This document shows, piece by piece, positions 44,065 to 52,779 of a DNA stretch of 64,000 bases. This DNA comes from Bradyrhizobium nitroreducens. Its GTDB lineage: Bacteria > Pseudomonadota > Alphaproteobacteria > Rhizobiales > Xanthobacteraceae. The position numbers were made by a program, and so were the translations under genes. The stretch is taken from assembly GCF_002776695.1 (NCBI RefSeq), contig NZ_LFJC01000003.1, positions 645,588 through 709,587 of the forward strand, in the 5' to 3' direction. The notes under the pieces are model-generated. The model did no database searches, was not told the origin of the DNA, and was given only the letters and a program-made list of their open reading frames with translations. Numbering within the stretch: the stretch's first letter is position 1; each line of letters starts with the position of its first letter.

Positions 44065-44334
44065 ATGTACATTTCCAACGAAGGCCTGCTCGTGATCCTG
44101 TTCGTCGGCCTGGTCGCCGGCTGGCTCGCCGGCAAGGTGGTGCGCGGAACAGGGTTCGGGATCATCGGCGACATCGTGGTCGGCATCGCCGGCGCGTTTG
44201 TGGCCAGCTTCCTGTTCCCAAAGCTCGGTATTCGCATCGGCACCGGGCTCGTGTCCGAGATCGTCTATTCCGCCATCGGCGCCGTCATTCTGCTCTTGGT
44301 GGTGCGGCTGGTGCGGGGCGGCGGCCGGTTCTAG
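44065..44334 (+). CDS. GlsB/YeaQ/YmgE family membrane protein
   Basis: 89 aa with about three transmembrane helices and the Gly-rich pattern of the family: FVGLVAGWLAGKVVRGTGFG, IIGDIVVGIAGAFVASFLFP, YSAIGAVILLLVVRLVRGG. Relatives are often stress-induced small inner-membrane proteins of unknown mechanism. GAGAGGGACC precedes ATG 44065. I found no EcfG promoter ahead of it. Its frame is open upstream to 43810, but without similarity. Confidence 0.85.
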   Translation: MYISNEGLLVILFVGLVAGWLAGKVVRGTGFGIIGDIVVGIAGAFVASFLFPKLGIRIGTGLVSEIVYSAIGAVILLLVVRLVRGGGRF

Positions 44335-44523
44335 CAACTGCCCGGTTCGATCGATCGGAGACTGGCCGCCTCTCCGGAGCTGGGGGAGGGGCGGCGATCT
44401 CTGCACCAAAAAGCCGCAAAGACTGTGAAATACCGGACTTGCGTGCGAGGCCTTCGGAGGTAGATGTGGCCCATCAGGGTTTGGGATGGACCCGGCCCGC
44501 GTTGGACGCCGCGCCAACATGAT

Positions 44524-44553
44524 GTTAATTCGGGGCGCGTACCCTGAATTAAC
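44524..44553. promoter_or_regulatory. 30-nt inverted repeat ahead of the type I exporter operon
   Basis: GTTAATTCGGGG and CCCTGAATTAAC can form a 12-bp stem with one G-T pair around the hexanucleotide CGCGTA, ending 45 bp before the exporter ATG. It could be an operator for a dimeric regulator or a 5-prime untranslated hairpin. Confidence 0.45.
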
Positions 44554-44598
44554 AGTGAAATCAGGGGCTTTGGCCCCCACCTGAAAGAGATCACACTG

Positions 44599-46347
44599 AT
44601 GGCAGCCGGTCCTGGCGTCCGCCGTTCAGAGCTCGGTGACGCCTTGCGCGCTTGTCGCACCGCGTTCATCGGCGTTGGCTTGATGAGCTGCATGATCAAC
44701 CTGCTCTATCTGACCGGGTCGATCTTCATGCTGGAGGTCTACGATCGGGTGCTGCCGAGCCGCAGCGTCCCAACCCTGGTCGGCCTGATCATCCTCGCCA
44801 GCTTCCTCTATATGGCGCAGGGCGTGCTCGACATGATCCGCAACCGGATCCTGGGTCGGATCGGCACCGCTCTGGACGAGGCCCTCAACAAGCGCGTGTT
44901 CGACACCATCGTGCGCCTGCCGCTGCTGGTCGGCAGCCGCAACGAGGGGCTGCAGCCGCTGCGCGATCTCGACAATGTCCGCTCCTTCCTCGGCGGCATG
45001 GGCCCGAGCGCGTTCTTCGATCTGCCCTGGCTGCCGCTGTATCTCGCCATCTGCTTCGCCTTCCATGTCATGATCGGCGTCACCGCACTGGTCGGCGCCA
45101 TCATCCTGGTCGGCCTGACGCTGGTCACCGAATTCATGTCCCGCCAGCCGGCGAAGGAGGCGATGGGCCTTGCCGCCCAGCGCAACGATCTCGCCCAGTC
45201 GAGCCGCCGCAATGCCGAAGTCATGGTGGCGATGGGCATGACCGGCCGGATGAACGCGCGCTGGAGCGAGGCCAACGAAAAATATCTCGCCGGCAATCAG
45301 CGCGCGAGCGACGTCGCCGGCGGTCTCGGTGCGGTCGCCAAGGTGCTGCGCATGATGCTGCAATCGGCCGTGCTCGCGGTCGGCGCCTATCTCGTCATCC
45401 ACCAGGAAGCGACCGCCGGCATCATCATCGCCGGCTCGATCCTCTCCGCCCGCGCGCTGGCGCCGGTCGATCTCGCCATTGCGCACTGGAAATCCTTCGT
45501 CGCGGCGCGCCAGAGCTGGCACCGCCTCACCCGCCTGCTGGAGCAGATGCCGGCGCAGACGATGCCGACCCAGCTGCAGGCGCCCACCAGCCGGCTCTCG
45601 GTCGAAGGCGTCGCCATGGTGCCCCCGGGCGACCAGCGCCTCATCGTTCAGGACATCACCTTCGCGCTCGCCGCGGGCAACGGCCTCGGCGTGATCGGCC
45701 CGAGCGGTTCCGGCAAGTCGTCGCTGATCCGCGCGCTGGTCGGCGTCTGGCAGCCGGTGCGCGGCAAGGTGCGGCTCGACGGCGCGGCGCTCGATCAATG
45801 GTCGTCCGACATGCTTGGCCGGCACATCGGCTATCTGCCGCAGGACGTCGAATTGTTCGGCGGCACCATCGCGCAGAACATCAGCCGGTTCGATCCCGAG
45901 GCGACATCCGAGGCCATCATCGCCGCGGCGAAGGAAGCCGGCGTGCACGAGATGATCATCAAGATGCGCGAGGGCTACAACACGCAAGTCGGCGAGCAGG
46001 GCACCGCGCTCTCCGCCGGCCAGGCGCAGCGCGTGGCGCTGGCGCGCGCGCTCTATGGCAACCCCTTCCTGATCGTGCTCGACGAACCCAACTCCAACCT
46101 CGACACCGAAGGCGACGAGGCGCTGACCCGCGCCGTCCGCGCCGCGCGCGAGCGCGGCGCCATCGTCGTCGTGGTGGCGCACCGCCCGATCGGCGTCGAG
46201 GCGGTCGACCAGGTGCTGGTGCTGCGCGACGGCCGCATGCAGGCGTTCGGCCCGAAGGAGCAGGTGCTCGCCCAGGTGCTGCAGCCGCGCGTGACCCCGC
46301 CGGCCCCGATCAAGATCGTCAGCGAAGGCGGAGTGGCCAAGCCATGA
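44599..46347 (+). CDS. Type I secretion ABC transporter/permease (PrtD family)
   Basis: 582 aa. An N-terminal membrane domain of about six helices (about 25-310; MINLLYLTGSIFMLEVYDRV is the PrtD-like first helix, DNVRSFLGGMGPSAFFDLPW follows) and a C-terminal ATPase: Walker A GPSGSGKSSLIRAL (about 369), signature ALSAGQAQR, Walker B LIVLDEPNSNLD, H-loop VVAHRP. PrtD proteins export RTX proteases and adhesin-like proteins together with a HlyD-type adaptor and TolC. The best substrate candidate in the window is the giant protein at 26287. The stop overlaps an ATG that opens a 5-codon frame. Confidence 0.92.
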   Translation: MAAGPGVRRSELGDALRACRTAFIGVGLMSCMINLLYLTGSIFMLEVYDRVLPSRSVPTLVGLIILASFLYMAQGVLDMIRNRILGRIGTALDEALNKRVFDTIVRLPLLVGSRNEGLQPLRDLDNVRSFLGGMGPSAFFDLPWLPLYLAICFAFHVMIGVTALVGAIILVGLTLVTEFMSRQPAKEAMGLAAQRNDLAQSSRRNAEVMVAMGMTGRMNARWSEANEKYLAGNQRASDVAGGLGAVAKVLRMMLQSAVLAVGAYLVIHQEATAGIIIAGSILSARALAPVDLAIAHWKSFVAARQSWHRLTRLLEQMPAQTMPTQLQAPTSRLSVEGVAMVPPGDQRLIVQDITFALAAGNGLGVIGPSGSGKSSLIRALVGVWQPVRGKVRLDGAALDQWSSDMLGRHIGYLPQDVELFGGTIAQNISRFDPEATSEAIIAAAKEAGVHEMIIKMREGYNTQVGEQGTALSAGQAQRVALARALYGNPFLIVLDEPNSNLDTEGDEALTRAVRAARERGAIVVVVAHRPIGVEAVDQVLVLRDGRMQAFGPKEQVLAQVLQPRVTPPAPIKIVSEGGVAKP

Positions 46348-46365
46348 GTACAAAGCCATGAGTAC
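46338..46365 (+). repeat. 14-bp tandem duplication over the prtD-prtE junction
   Basis: AAGCCATGAGTAC occurs twice, spaced by 14 nt. The first ATG (46344) overlaps the ABC gene stop but opens only MSTKP before a TGA; the second (46358) starts the HlyD gene. This looks like a duplicated start site that leaves a decoy minigene. Confidence 0.7.
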
Positions 46366-47692
46366 GATGGCCATCGGCGGCGCGAAGCCGGCCCCGAAGA
46401 AGACCGTGCGCGAGTCCATCAGGTTCCACCTCCTGCTCGGACTTGGCATCGTGCTCGTGCTGGTCGTCGGTCTCGGCGGCTGGGCCTCGACCGTGCTGAT
46501 CTCGGGCGCGCTGATCGCGCCCGGCCAGATCGTGGTCGAATCCAACGTCAAGAAGGTGCAGCATCCGACTGGCGGCGTGGTCGGCGAGGTGCGCGCCCGC
46601 GACGGCGACCTGGTCAAGGCCGGCGACATCGTGGTGCGGCTCGACGACACGGTCACCAAGGCGAACCTTGCCATCGTCACCAAGAATCTCGACGCCGCGC
46701 AGGCGCGTGCAGCGCGCCTGCAGGCCGAGCAGCGTGGTGTCGACAGGATCGAATTTCCGCAAGCCCTGCTCGATCGCGCCAATGATCCCGACGTCAAGCT
46801 GCTGCTGTCCGCCGAGACCAAGCTGTTCGACGTCCGCGTCAACGGCCGTACCGGACAGAAGGCCCAGCTTCGCGAGCGCATCACCCAGCTCAACGAGGAG
46901 ATCGCGGGTCTCAGCGCCCAGGAGAAGGCCAAGGATCAGGAGATTGCGCTGGTGCAGAACGAGCTCACCGGCGTGCGCGAGCTCTACGACAAGCGTCTGG
47001 TGCAGATCTCGCGGCTGACCCAGCTCGAGCGCGACTCCGCACGTCTCAACGGCGAGCGCGCGCAGTACATCGCCTCGCGTGCCCAGGCCAAGGGCAAGAT
47101 CACCGAGACCGAGCTCCAGATCATCCAGGTCGACAAGGACGTGGTGAGCGAGGTCTCCAAGGATTTGCGCGAGACCAACGACAAGATCGGCGAGCTGATC
47201 GAGCGCAAGGTCGCCGCCGAAGACCAGCTCCGCCGCATCGACATCCGCGCGCCGCAGGACGGCATGGTGTTGCAATCCAACGTGCACACTGTCGGCGGCG
47301 TTGTGACCGCCGGCGACGCGCTGATGCTGATCGTGCCGCAGGCCGACGATCTCCAGGTCGAGGCCAAGGTCAATCCGGTCGACATCGACAAGCTTCAGAT
47401 CGGCCAGAAGACGCTGCTGCGCCTCTCCGCGTTCAACCAGCGCACCACGCCCGAGCTGAACGGCCTCGTCAGCCGCGTCTCCCCCGACGTCACCACTGAC
47501 CAGCGCACCGGCCAGAGCTACTATACCATCCGTGTCACGATGCCGGCCGAAGAGATCGCCCGCCTCGGCGACGTCAAGATGATTCCCGGCATGCCCGTGG
47601 AGGCCTTCGTCCAGACTGGCGACCGCACCATGCTGTCCTATCTGATGAAGCCGCTGCACGACCAGCTGATGCGCGCATTCCGGGAGAAGTGA
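46358..47692 (+). CDS. Type I secretion membrane fusion protein (HlyD/PrtE family)
   Basis: 444 aa. One N-terminal transmembrane helix (about 24-46; LLLGLGIVLVLVVGLGGWAS), split lipoyl halves (VVESNVKKVQHPTGGVVGEV and IRAPQDGMVLQSNVHTVGG), a long periplasmic coiled coil (about 95-290) and a C-terminal beta-barrel (PGMPVEAFVQTGDRTMLSYL). It bridges the inner-membrane ABC protein to an outer-membrane TolC-type channel, which is not encoded nearby. The start is ATG 46358; a duplicated copy of its initiation context lies 14 bp upstream. Confidence 0.92.
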   Translation: MSTMAIGGAKPAPKKTVRESIRFHLLLGLGIVLVLVVGLGGWASTVLISGALIAPGQIVVESNVKKVQHPTGGVVGEVRARDGDLVKAGDIVVRLDDTVTKANLAIVTKNLDAAQARAARLQAEQRGVDRIEFPQALLDRANDPDVKLLLSAETKLFDVRVNGRTGQKAQLRERITQLNEEIAGLSAQEKAKDQEIALVQNELTGVRELYDKRLVQISRLTQLERDSARLNGERAQYIASRAQAKGKITETELQIIQVDKDVVSEVSKDLRETNDKIGELIERKVAAEDQLRRIDIRAPQDGMVLQSNVHTVGGVVTAGDALMLIVPQADDLQVEAKVNPVDIDKLQIGQKTLLRLSAFNQRTTPELNGLVSRVSPDVTTDQRTGQSYYTIRVTMPAEEIARLGDVKMIPGMPVEAFVQTGDRTMLSYLMKPLHDQLMRAFREK

Positions 47693-47708
47693 CGCGCGAA
47701 AGCGCGTC

Positions 47709-47740
47709 ATCCCGGAGCGCGCTTAGCGCGCATCCGGGAT
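47709..47740. repeat. Palindromic hairpin downstream of the HlyD gene
   Basis: ATCCCGGA and TCCGGGAT arms enclose GCGCGC/GCGCGC arms around TTA; a nearly perfect stem. It resembles common Bradyrhizobium intergenic hairpins and has no T-run. Confidence 0.55.
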
Positions 47741-47762
47741 CCCGTGCCGCAAATTCGCTCTC

Positions 47763-47852
47763 GTAAGGTGGGCAAAGGCGCAAAGCGCCGTGCCCACGAT
47801 CTTTCTCCGATACGACGAGATGGTGGGCACGCTTCGCTTTGCCCACCCTACG
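47763..47852. repeat. Palindromic intergenic repeat, family B, copy 1
   Basis: Outer arms GTAAGGTGGGCAAAG and CTTTGCCCACCCTAC with inner GTGCCCACGAT and ATGGTGGGCAC. A second copy with the same ends and centre (GATCGTGGGCAC) is at 58538-58625. Non-coding. Confidence 0.75.
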
Positions 47853-47909
47853 GCACCGCCTTCTTTGCTATAGTTCGACTCAGAGCTCCAAATAGCCCGG
47901 CGGTCGAAC

Positions 47910-49379
47910 ATGCAATCTCCCCCCTCCATCGCCACCAAATCCTTCTCCGACGCGTCCCTCGCCGTCGCGCGGCTCGAAGAGATCTACGAGCGCAACACGA
48001 AATTCCTGCGCGAACGGTTCGAAGCCTATGTCGGCGGCGAGGCGATCACCACGCGGGTGCGCGCCTATTATCCCTTCGTGCGCATCACGACTGCGACGCA
48101 TGCGCGGCTGGATTCGCGGCTCGCCTACGGCTTCGTCGCCGGGCCCGGCGTGCACGAGACCAGCGTGACGCGGCCGGATCTGTTCCGCAGCTATCTCACC
48201 GAGCAGATCGGCCTCCTGATCCAGAATCACGGCGTGCCCGTGGAGATCGGCGAATCCGCCGAGCCGATCCCGATCCACTTCGCCTATCGTCGCGACATCA
48301 ACATCGAGGCTGCCATCACCACCAGCGAGAACTCGCCCGTGGCGCGGTCGCTGCGTGACGCCTTCGACGTGCCCGATCTTGCCACCATGGACGATTCCAT
48401 CGCAGACGGCACCTTCGAGCTCCTGCCCGGTGCGCCCGAGCCGCTGTCCCTGTTTCGGGCCGCCCGCGTCGATTACTCGCTGCGCCGGCTCTATCACTAC
48501 ACCGGCACCGATCCCGAGCACTTCCAGAACTTCGTGATCTTCACCAACTACCAGTTCTATGTCGACGCCTTCGCGCAAGCCTGCCAGCAGCGGCTTCAGT
48601 CCGGCGAGGCCGGCCTCGAAGCCTTCGTCGCGCCCGGCAATGTGATTACGCGCAGCGGCGGCGCGACGAGCGGGGACGCGCCTTCACGCATGCCGCAGAT
48701 GCCGGCCTTCCACCTGGTCACATCAGGCTATCGCGGCATCACGCTGATCAACATCGGCACCGGCCCCTCCAACGCGCGCAACGTCACCGACCACGTCGCG
48801 GTGCTGCGCCCGCACGCCTGGCTGATGCTCGGCCATTGTGCGGGCTTGCGCAACACGCAGCGCCTCGGCGACTACGTGCTCGCCCATGGTTACGTGCGCG
48901 AGGACCACGTGCTCGATCGCGAGCTGCCGCTGTGGGTGCCGATCCCGGCGCTCGCCGAGATGCAGGTTGCGCTCGAAGAGGCAGTCGAGGACGTCACCGG
49001 CCTCGAAGGTTTCGAGCTCAAGCGCCTGATGCGCACGGGCACGGTGGCGAGCGTCGACAATCGCAATTGGGAGATTTCCGGCCCCGAGGTGATCCGCCGG
49101 CTGTCGCAGTCGCGCGCCGTCGCGCTCGACATGGAATCGGCCGCGATCGCCGCCAACGGCTATCGCTTCCGCGTGCCCTACGGCACGCTGCTCTGCGTCT
49201 CCGACAAGCCACTGCACGGCGAGATCAAGCTCGCCGGCATGGCCAGCGAATTCTACCGCCGCCGCGTCGGCCAGCATCTCGAGATCGGCCTGAAGGCGCT
49301 GGAGCGGCTCAAGCAGCAGGAGTCGGAGCGGCTGCATTCGCGAAAGCTCCGCAGTTTTGCCGAAGTCGCGTTCCAGTAG
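47910..49379 (+). CDS. amn: AMP nucleosidase
   Basis: 489 aa, the full length of Amn. The enzyme splits AMP into adenine and ribose 5-phosphate in the cytoplasm. The N-terminal family-specific domain covers about 1-180 (RFEAYVGGEAITTRVRAYYP, YAYRRDI-like segment FAYRRDINIEAAI). The C-terminal nucleoside-phosphorylase-like domain has NIGTGPSNARNVTDHVAVLR and LMLGHCAGLRNTQRLGDYVL (about 281-315) and the ribose-binding ALDMESAAIAANGYR (about 404). It stands alone after the family B repeat. Confidence 0.93.
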   Translation: MQSPPSIATKSFSDASLAVARLEEIYERNTKFLRERFEAYVGGEAITTRVRAYYPFVRITTATHARLDSRLAYGFVAGPGVHETSVTRPDLFRSYLTEQIGLLIQNHGVPVEIGESAEPIPIHFAYRRDINIEAAITTSENSPVARSLRDAFDVPDLATMDDSIADGTFELLPGAPEPLSLFRAARVDYSLRRLYHYTGTDPEHFQNFVIFTNYQFYVDAFAQACQQRLQSGEAGLEAFVAPGNVITRSGGATSGDAPSRMPQMPAFHLVTSGYRGITLINIGTGPSNARNVTDHVAVLRPHAWLMLGHCAGLRNTQRLGDYVLAHGYVREDHVLDRELPLWVPIPALAEMQVALEEAVEDVTGLEGFELKRLMRTGTVASVDNRNWEISGPEVIRRLSQSRAVALDMESAAIAANGYRFRVPYGTLLCVSDKPLHGEIKLAGMASEFYRRRVGQHLEIGLKALERLKQQESERLHSRKLRSFAEVAFQ

Positions 49380-49458
49380 GGCGAAGCGGCAGCTTTGCCG
49401 CTGACAAGCCGGACGATTTTCAGCATTGTCCGGCGCGGGGCTCGACTGGGACGACTTG

Positions 49459-49734
49459 ATGCCGCTGACGCGCGACAGGATCATCGGCCATGACCTCGAA
49501 CGGCTGGCCTTTCGCTTCACCATGCTCAATGACGACGAGGTCGTGCAGTGCCAGATCAGCGACGCTGCGATGGACGAGCTCGCGGGCATGCAGGGCACCG
49601 AAAGCAGCGCGCGGCAGGCGCAGTTCCTGTCGCTGCGCGAGACCATCGAGCGGATCGCGTCGGATGTTTACGACGAGGGGCCGCGGGTGCACGGCTATGT
49701 GGTGCGGATCTTCATGCGGCATTTGGGGCGGTGA
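49459..49734 (+). CDS. DUF1488-family small protein
   Basis: 91 aa from ATG 49459 (PLTRDRIIGHDLERLAFRFT, then MLNDDEVVQCQISDAAMDEL). The pattern, with a short alpha/beta domain in which a description of polarity at the start is followed by an acidic helix, fits DUF1488, a family of about 80-100 aa of unknown role common in Rhizobiales. An in-frame TTG at 49426 would add 11 residues; neither start has a strong ribosome binding site. Downstream is a family A repeat. Confidence 0.6.
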   Translation: MPLTRDRIIGHDLERLAFRFTMLNDDEVVQCQISDAAMDELAGMQGTESSARQAQFLSLRETIERIASDVYDEGPRVHGYVVRIFMRHLGR

Positions 49735-49766
49735 GATTGAAATGGGCCGCGAGCCCAAATTCTCCC

Positions 49767-49895
49767 CGTCACCCTGAGGTGGCCGCTTCTTCAGCGGCCC
49801 TCGAAGGGCGACGGCCCCGCTGCACCTCGGCCGTTCATCCTTCGAGGCTCTCCACGTGGCGCGTTGCGCCACGTGTCTCGCACCTCAGGATGACG
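49767..49895. repeat. Palindromic intergenic repeat, family A, copy 2
   Basis: Ends CGTCACCCTGAGGTG and CACCTCAGGATGACG, with inner CATCCTTCGAGG and CACGTGGCGC/GCGCCACGTG palindromes. It matches the ends and inner motif of copy 1 at 7051-7181. Confidence 0.75.
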
Positions 49896-49931
49896 GTATT
49901 GAAAGCGTGATCGCTGCGAGGGATACCACCA

Positions 49932-50414
49932 TCACCCCTCCAGCTTCCTCAACAACAACCTCAGCGCCGTCGCCGCAAACACCTGCATGTTCGCGAACCG
50001 CTCGTTTTCACCCGTCTCCAGCGTCATCACCTCCGTCACAGGTCCGCTCACCGCCATGCAGCTGTGGCCGGCGGCGTCGCCGTAGCGGTTGCCGGTGGGG
50101 CCGGCTGCGCCGGTCTCGGACAGGCCCCAGTCGGAGTTGAAGCGACTGCGCATCTGCTCCGCCAGCAGTTGCGCATAGGGCTCCGACGAGGAGCGAAAGC
50201 CCTTCATTCCTTCGTCCGAAATATCCATCAGCACGCGCCGGGCATCGCGGGTGTAGACGACGGCCCCGCCGAGGTAATAGGCGGAGGCGCCGGGGACCGC
50301 GAGCAGGCTCGCCGAGATCAGGCCGCCGGTCGAGGATTCGGCCACCGCAATGGTCTGTTTGCGCGCGATCAGTTGGGCCGCGACCTGTTCCGCAATGCCG
50401 ACGAGCTCTTTCAT
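49932..50414 (-). CDS. CinA C-terminal domain protein (nicotinamide-nucleotide amidase/PncC family)
   Basis: 160 aa, a stand-alone CinA C-domain. Family motifs: TIAVAESSTGGLISASLLAV (catalytic Ser region), GASAYYLGGAVVYT, and GLSETGAAGPTGNRYGD. PncC-type enzymes deamidate nicotinamide mononucleotide in pyridine nucleotide recycling. ATG 50414 has GGGAGG upstream. The frame stays open far upstream on this strand but without similarity. Orthologous CinA N-terminal domain is absent, as in many alphaproteobacteria. Confidence 0.87.
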   Translation of the reverse strand: MKELVGIAEQVAAQLIARKQTIAVAESSTGGLISASLLAVPGASAYYLGGAVVYTRDARRVLMDISDEGMKGFRSSSEPYAQLLAEQMRSRFNSDWGLSETGAAGPTGNRYGDAAGHSCMAVSGPVTEVMTLETGENERFANMQVFAATALRLLLRKLEG

Positions 50415-50582
50415 CCCTTGATCCTCCCATGCCTCGCAACCGAGCTGCGCCTTCCTAGCATATGCCAATCGCCTTGGCCGAGTTGCGGACGACGGGCAGG
50501 CCTGCTTGAATGGCAGGCGCAAGACAGCGCGGTGAAGCGCTGCGCAAAGTAACGTCACGAGGAAACGCAACGAGGAGACGTG

Positions 50583-51641
50583 ATGGCGTCCCTGATCGCC
50601 GGCGGGGTGGATTGCGATGTGCATCCAGCCGTGCCGCATCTGACCAGCCTGCTGCCGTACCTGAACGATTATTGGCGCGATCAGGTGACGACGCGCGGCA
50701 TGGTTGATCTCGTCTCGCAGTCCTATCCGCAGAATTCGCCGATCACGGCGCGTCCGGATTGGCGCCCCGAGACCGGCAAGCCCGGCGAGAGCCTTGCGGA
50801 CATGCAGCGCCACGTGCTCGATCCCTTTCAGTTCGGCTACGCCATCTGCAACCCGCTCTACGGCGTGCAGATGGTGTTTTCGGAAGACATGCAGGCCGCC
50901 TTCTGCCGCGCGCTGAACGAATGGCTGGCGAAGGAATGGCTCGATCGTGACGCGCGGCTGCGCGGTTCGATCGTGATCCCGACTCAGAGCGTCGAGAAAG
51001 CTGTCGCCGAGATCGAGCGCTGCGCGCAGGACAAGCGCTTCGTTCAGGTGCTGATGCTGGTCATGGGCGACACGCCGCTCGGCAAGCGCGCGCTGTGGCC
51101 GATCTATGAAGCCGCGGAACGGCTGGAACTTCCGATCGGCATCCACGCCGGTTCCGCCTATCACAATCCGCCGACCGCGGTGGGGTGGGGGTCCTACCAC
51201 ATCGAGGATTATGTCGGTCAGGCCCAGGCATTCCAGACCCAGCTCACCAGCCTGATCGTCGAGGGCGTATTCGCCAAATATCCTGGGCTGAAGATGGTGA
51301 TGCTGGAGTCCGGCGTCTCCTGGATCTCGCCCTATCTCTGGCGCCTGCACAAGTTCTGGCGCGGGGTGCGGATGGAGACGCCGTGGGTCGATCGCGCGCC
51401 ACTGGATATTGTGCGCAGCAACATCCGCTTCTCGTTACAGCCATTTGATGCGCCGCCAGACGAGGCGACATTAAATCGCCTGTTTGATCATATGCAGTCC
51501 GACGAATTGGTCCTATTCTCCACGGACTATCCGCACTGGCAGTTCGACGGCCAGGACGCGCTGCCCGACGGTCTGTCCCCCGATCTCGTGCGCAAGATCA
51601 TGATCGACAATCCGCATGCGACCTATCCCCGCCTGAAATGA
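50583..51641 (+). CDS. Amidohydrolase-2 family protein, tandem paralogue 1
   Basis: 352 aa. GGVDCDVHPAVP near residue 8 is the D-x-H metal site of the family, IGIHAGSAYHNP near 178 a second metal ligand, KMVMLESGVSWISPYLWRLH and FSTDYPHWQFDG near 310 the terminal acidic site (D-Y-P-H-W). Such TIM-barrel enzymes hydrolyse or decarboxylate aromatic and cyclic compounds. GAGGAG precedes ATG 50583. It is followed after 25 bp by a second paralogue and then a Rieske protein, forming an apparent operon. Confidence 0.85.
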   Translation: MASLIAGGVDCDVHPAVPHLTSLLPYLNDYWRDQVTTRGMVDLVSQSYPQNSPITARPDWRPETGKPGESLADMQRHVLDPFQFGYAICNPLYGVQMVFSEDMQAAFCRALNEWLAKEWLDRDARLRGSIVIPTQSVEKAVAEIERCAQDKRFVQVLMLVMGDTPLGKRALWPIYEAAERLELPIGIHAGSAYHNPPTAVGWGSYHIEDYVGQAQAFQTQLTSLIVEGVFAKYPGLKMVMLESGVSWISPYLWRLHKFWRGVRMETPWVDRAPLDIVRSNIRFSLQPFDAPPDEATLNRLFDHMQSDELVLFSTDYPHWQFDGQDALPDGLSPDLVRKIMIDNPHATYPRLK

Positions 51642-51666
51642 GCCCGCTGCCAAAGGAGGCAAGGCG

Positions 51667-52779
51667 ATGAATATCCAGTTCCGCGAGAACCAAGAAGCCG
51701 CTTCCCCACTGGCCGTCAAAACCGCAATCGCGGACTGCGACATCCATCCGGCACGCGCCACCCGCACCGAACTCTATCCCTACCTCGCCAAACGCTGGCA
51801 GCATCATCTCGAAGTTTATGGGGTCCATGCCTATCAGGGCATGATGGAAGGACCGCCTTACCCAAAGGCGCAGCCCAATGCCTCGCGGCGGGATGCTTAT
51901 CCGCCGGAAGGCGGCCCGCAGGGCTCCTCCCTCTCCTTCATGCAGAAGCAGCTGCTCGATCCCAACAACGTGCAGCTGGGCGTGCTCAATCCGCTGGGCA
52001 CCGGGCAGGGCATCCGCAATCACGAGCTGTCGGCGGCGCTATGCTCGGCGATCAACGACTGGCAGATCGACAAATGGACCAGCAGGGACAAGCGGCTGAA
52101 GGCATCCATCGTCGTCGGCAACGAGGACGGCCTCTCGGCCGCCGCCGAAATCCGCGAGCGTGCCGGCGACAGGAATTTCGTCCAGGTGCTGTTGCTCAGC
52201 CGCAATGTCGAGCCGCTCGGCCAGCGCCGCTATTGGCCGATCTATCAGGCCGCGGAGGAAGCCGGCCTTCCGGTCGGCGTCCACGCCTTCGGCTTCGGCG
52301 GCAACCCGATCACGCCGTCGGGCTGGCCGTCCTATTACATCGAGGAGATGGTGGGGCACTCGCAATGCCAGCAATCGGCGCTGGCGAGCCTCGTGCTGGA
52401 GGGCGTGTTCGAGCGCTTCCCGAAACTGAAGATGGTGATGATCGAGGCCGGCTTCGGCTGGGCGCCGTCGCTGGCGTGGCGGCTCGACAAGGTCTGGCGG
52501 CGGCTGCGCAGCGAGGTGCCGCACGTCAAACGACCGCCGTCGGAATACATCCGCGAGCAGGTGTGGTGGACCACGCAGCCGATGGAGGATCCTGAAAGGC
52601 GCGAGGATCTGTTCGACGTCATCAACTGGATCGGCTGGGACCGCCTCCTGTTCGCGACCGACTATCCGCATTGGGACTATGACGAGCCGTCGCGCGTCTT
52701 GCCGGCCGGCGTCAGCGAGGCCAATCGCGAGGCGTTCTATCTCGGCAATGCGCGCAAGCTATATGGGATAGCCGCATGA
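51667..52779 (+). CDS. Amidohydrolase-2 family protein, tandem paralogue 2
   Basis: 370 aa. AIADCDIHPARATRTELYPY (D-x-H site), GVHAFGFGGNPITPSGWPSY, KMVMIEAGFGWAPSLAWRLD and FATDYPHWDYDEP follow the same order as its neighbour at 50583, showing an ancient tandem duplication. The ribosome binding site AAAGGAGGCAAGGCG is strong. Its TGA lies inside a family E repeat (52775-52818), so repeat insertion may have set the present C-terminus. Confidence 0.85.
   Translation: MNIQFRENQEAASPLAVKTAIADCDIHPARATRTELYPYLAKRWQHHLEVYGVHAYQGMMEGPPYPKAQPNASRRDAYPPEGGPQGSSLSFMQKQLLDPNNVQLGVLNPLGTGQGIRNHELSAALCSAINDWQIDKWTSRDKRLKASIVVGNEDGLSAAAEIRERAGDRNFVQVLLLSRNVEPLGQRRYWPIYQAAEEAGLPVGVHAFGFGGNPITPSGWPSYYIEEMVGHSQCQQSALASLVLEGVFERFPKLKMVMIEAGFGWAPSLAWRLDKVWRRLRSEVPHVKRPPSEYIREQVWWTTQPMEDPERREDLFDVINWIGWDRLLFATDYPHWDYDEPSRVLPAGVSEANREAFYLGNARKLYGIAA

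Noticed and set aside
44464..44547. A 27-codon frame (MWPIRVWDGPG at the start) with GGAGGT upstream
   Set aside because: The Shine-Dalgarno match is only 2 nt from the ATG, the peptide has no features and it runs into the inverted repeat before the exporter.
50415..51350. A 472-codon minus-strand frame that would fuse a long N-terminus to the CinA C-domain protein
   Set aside because: The upstream part is antisense to the amidohydrolase gene and has no family features; a strong ribosome binding site precedes ATG 50414.
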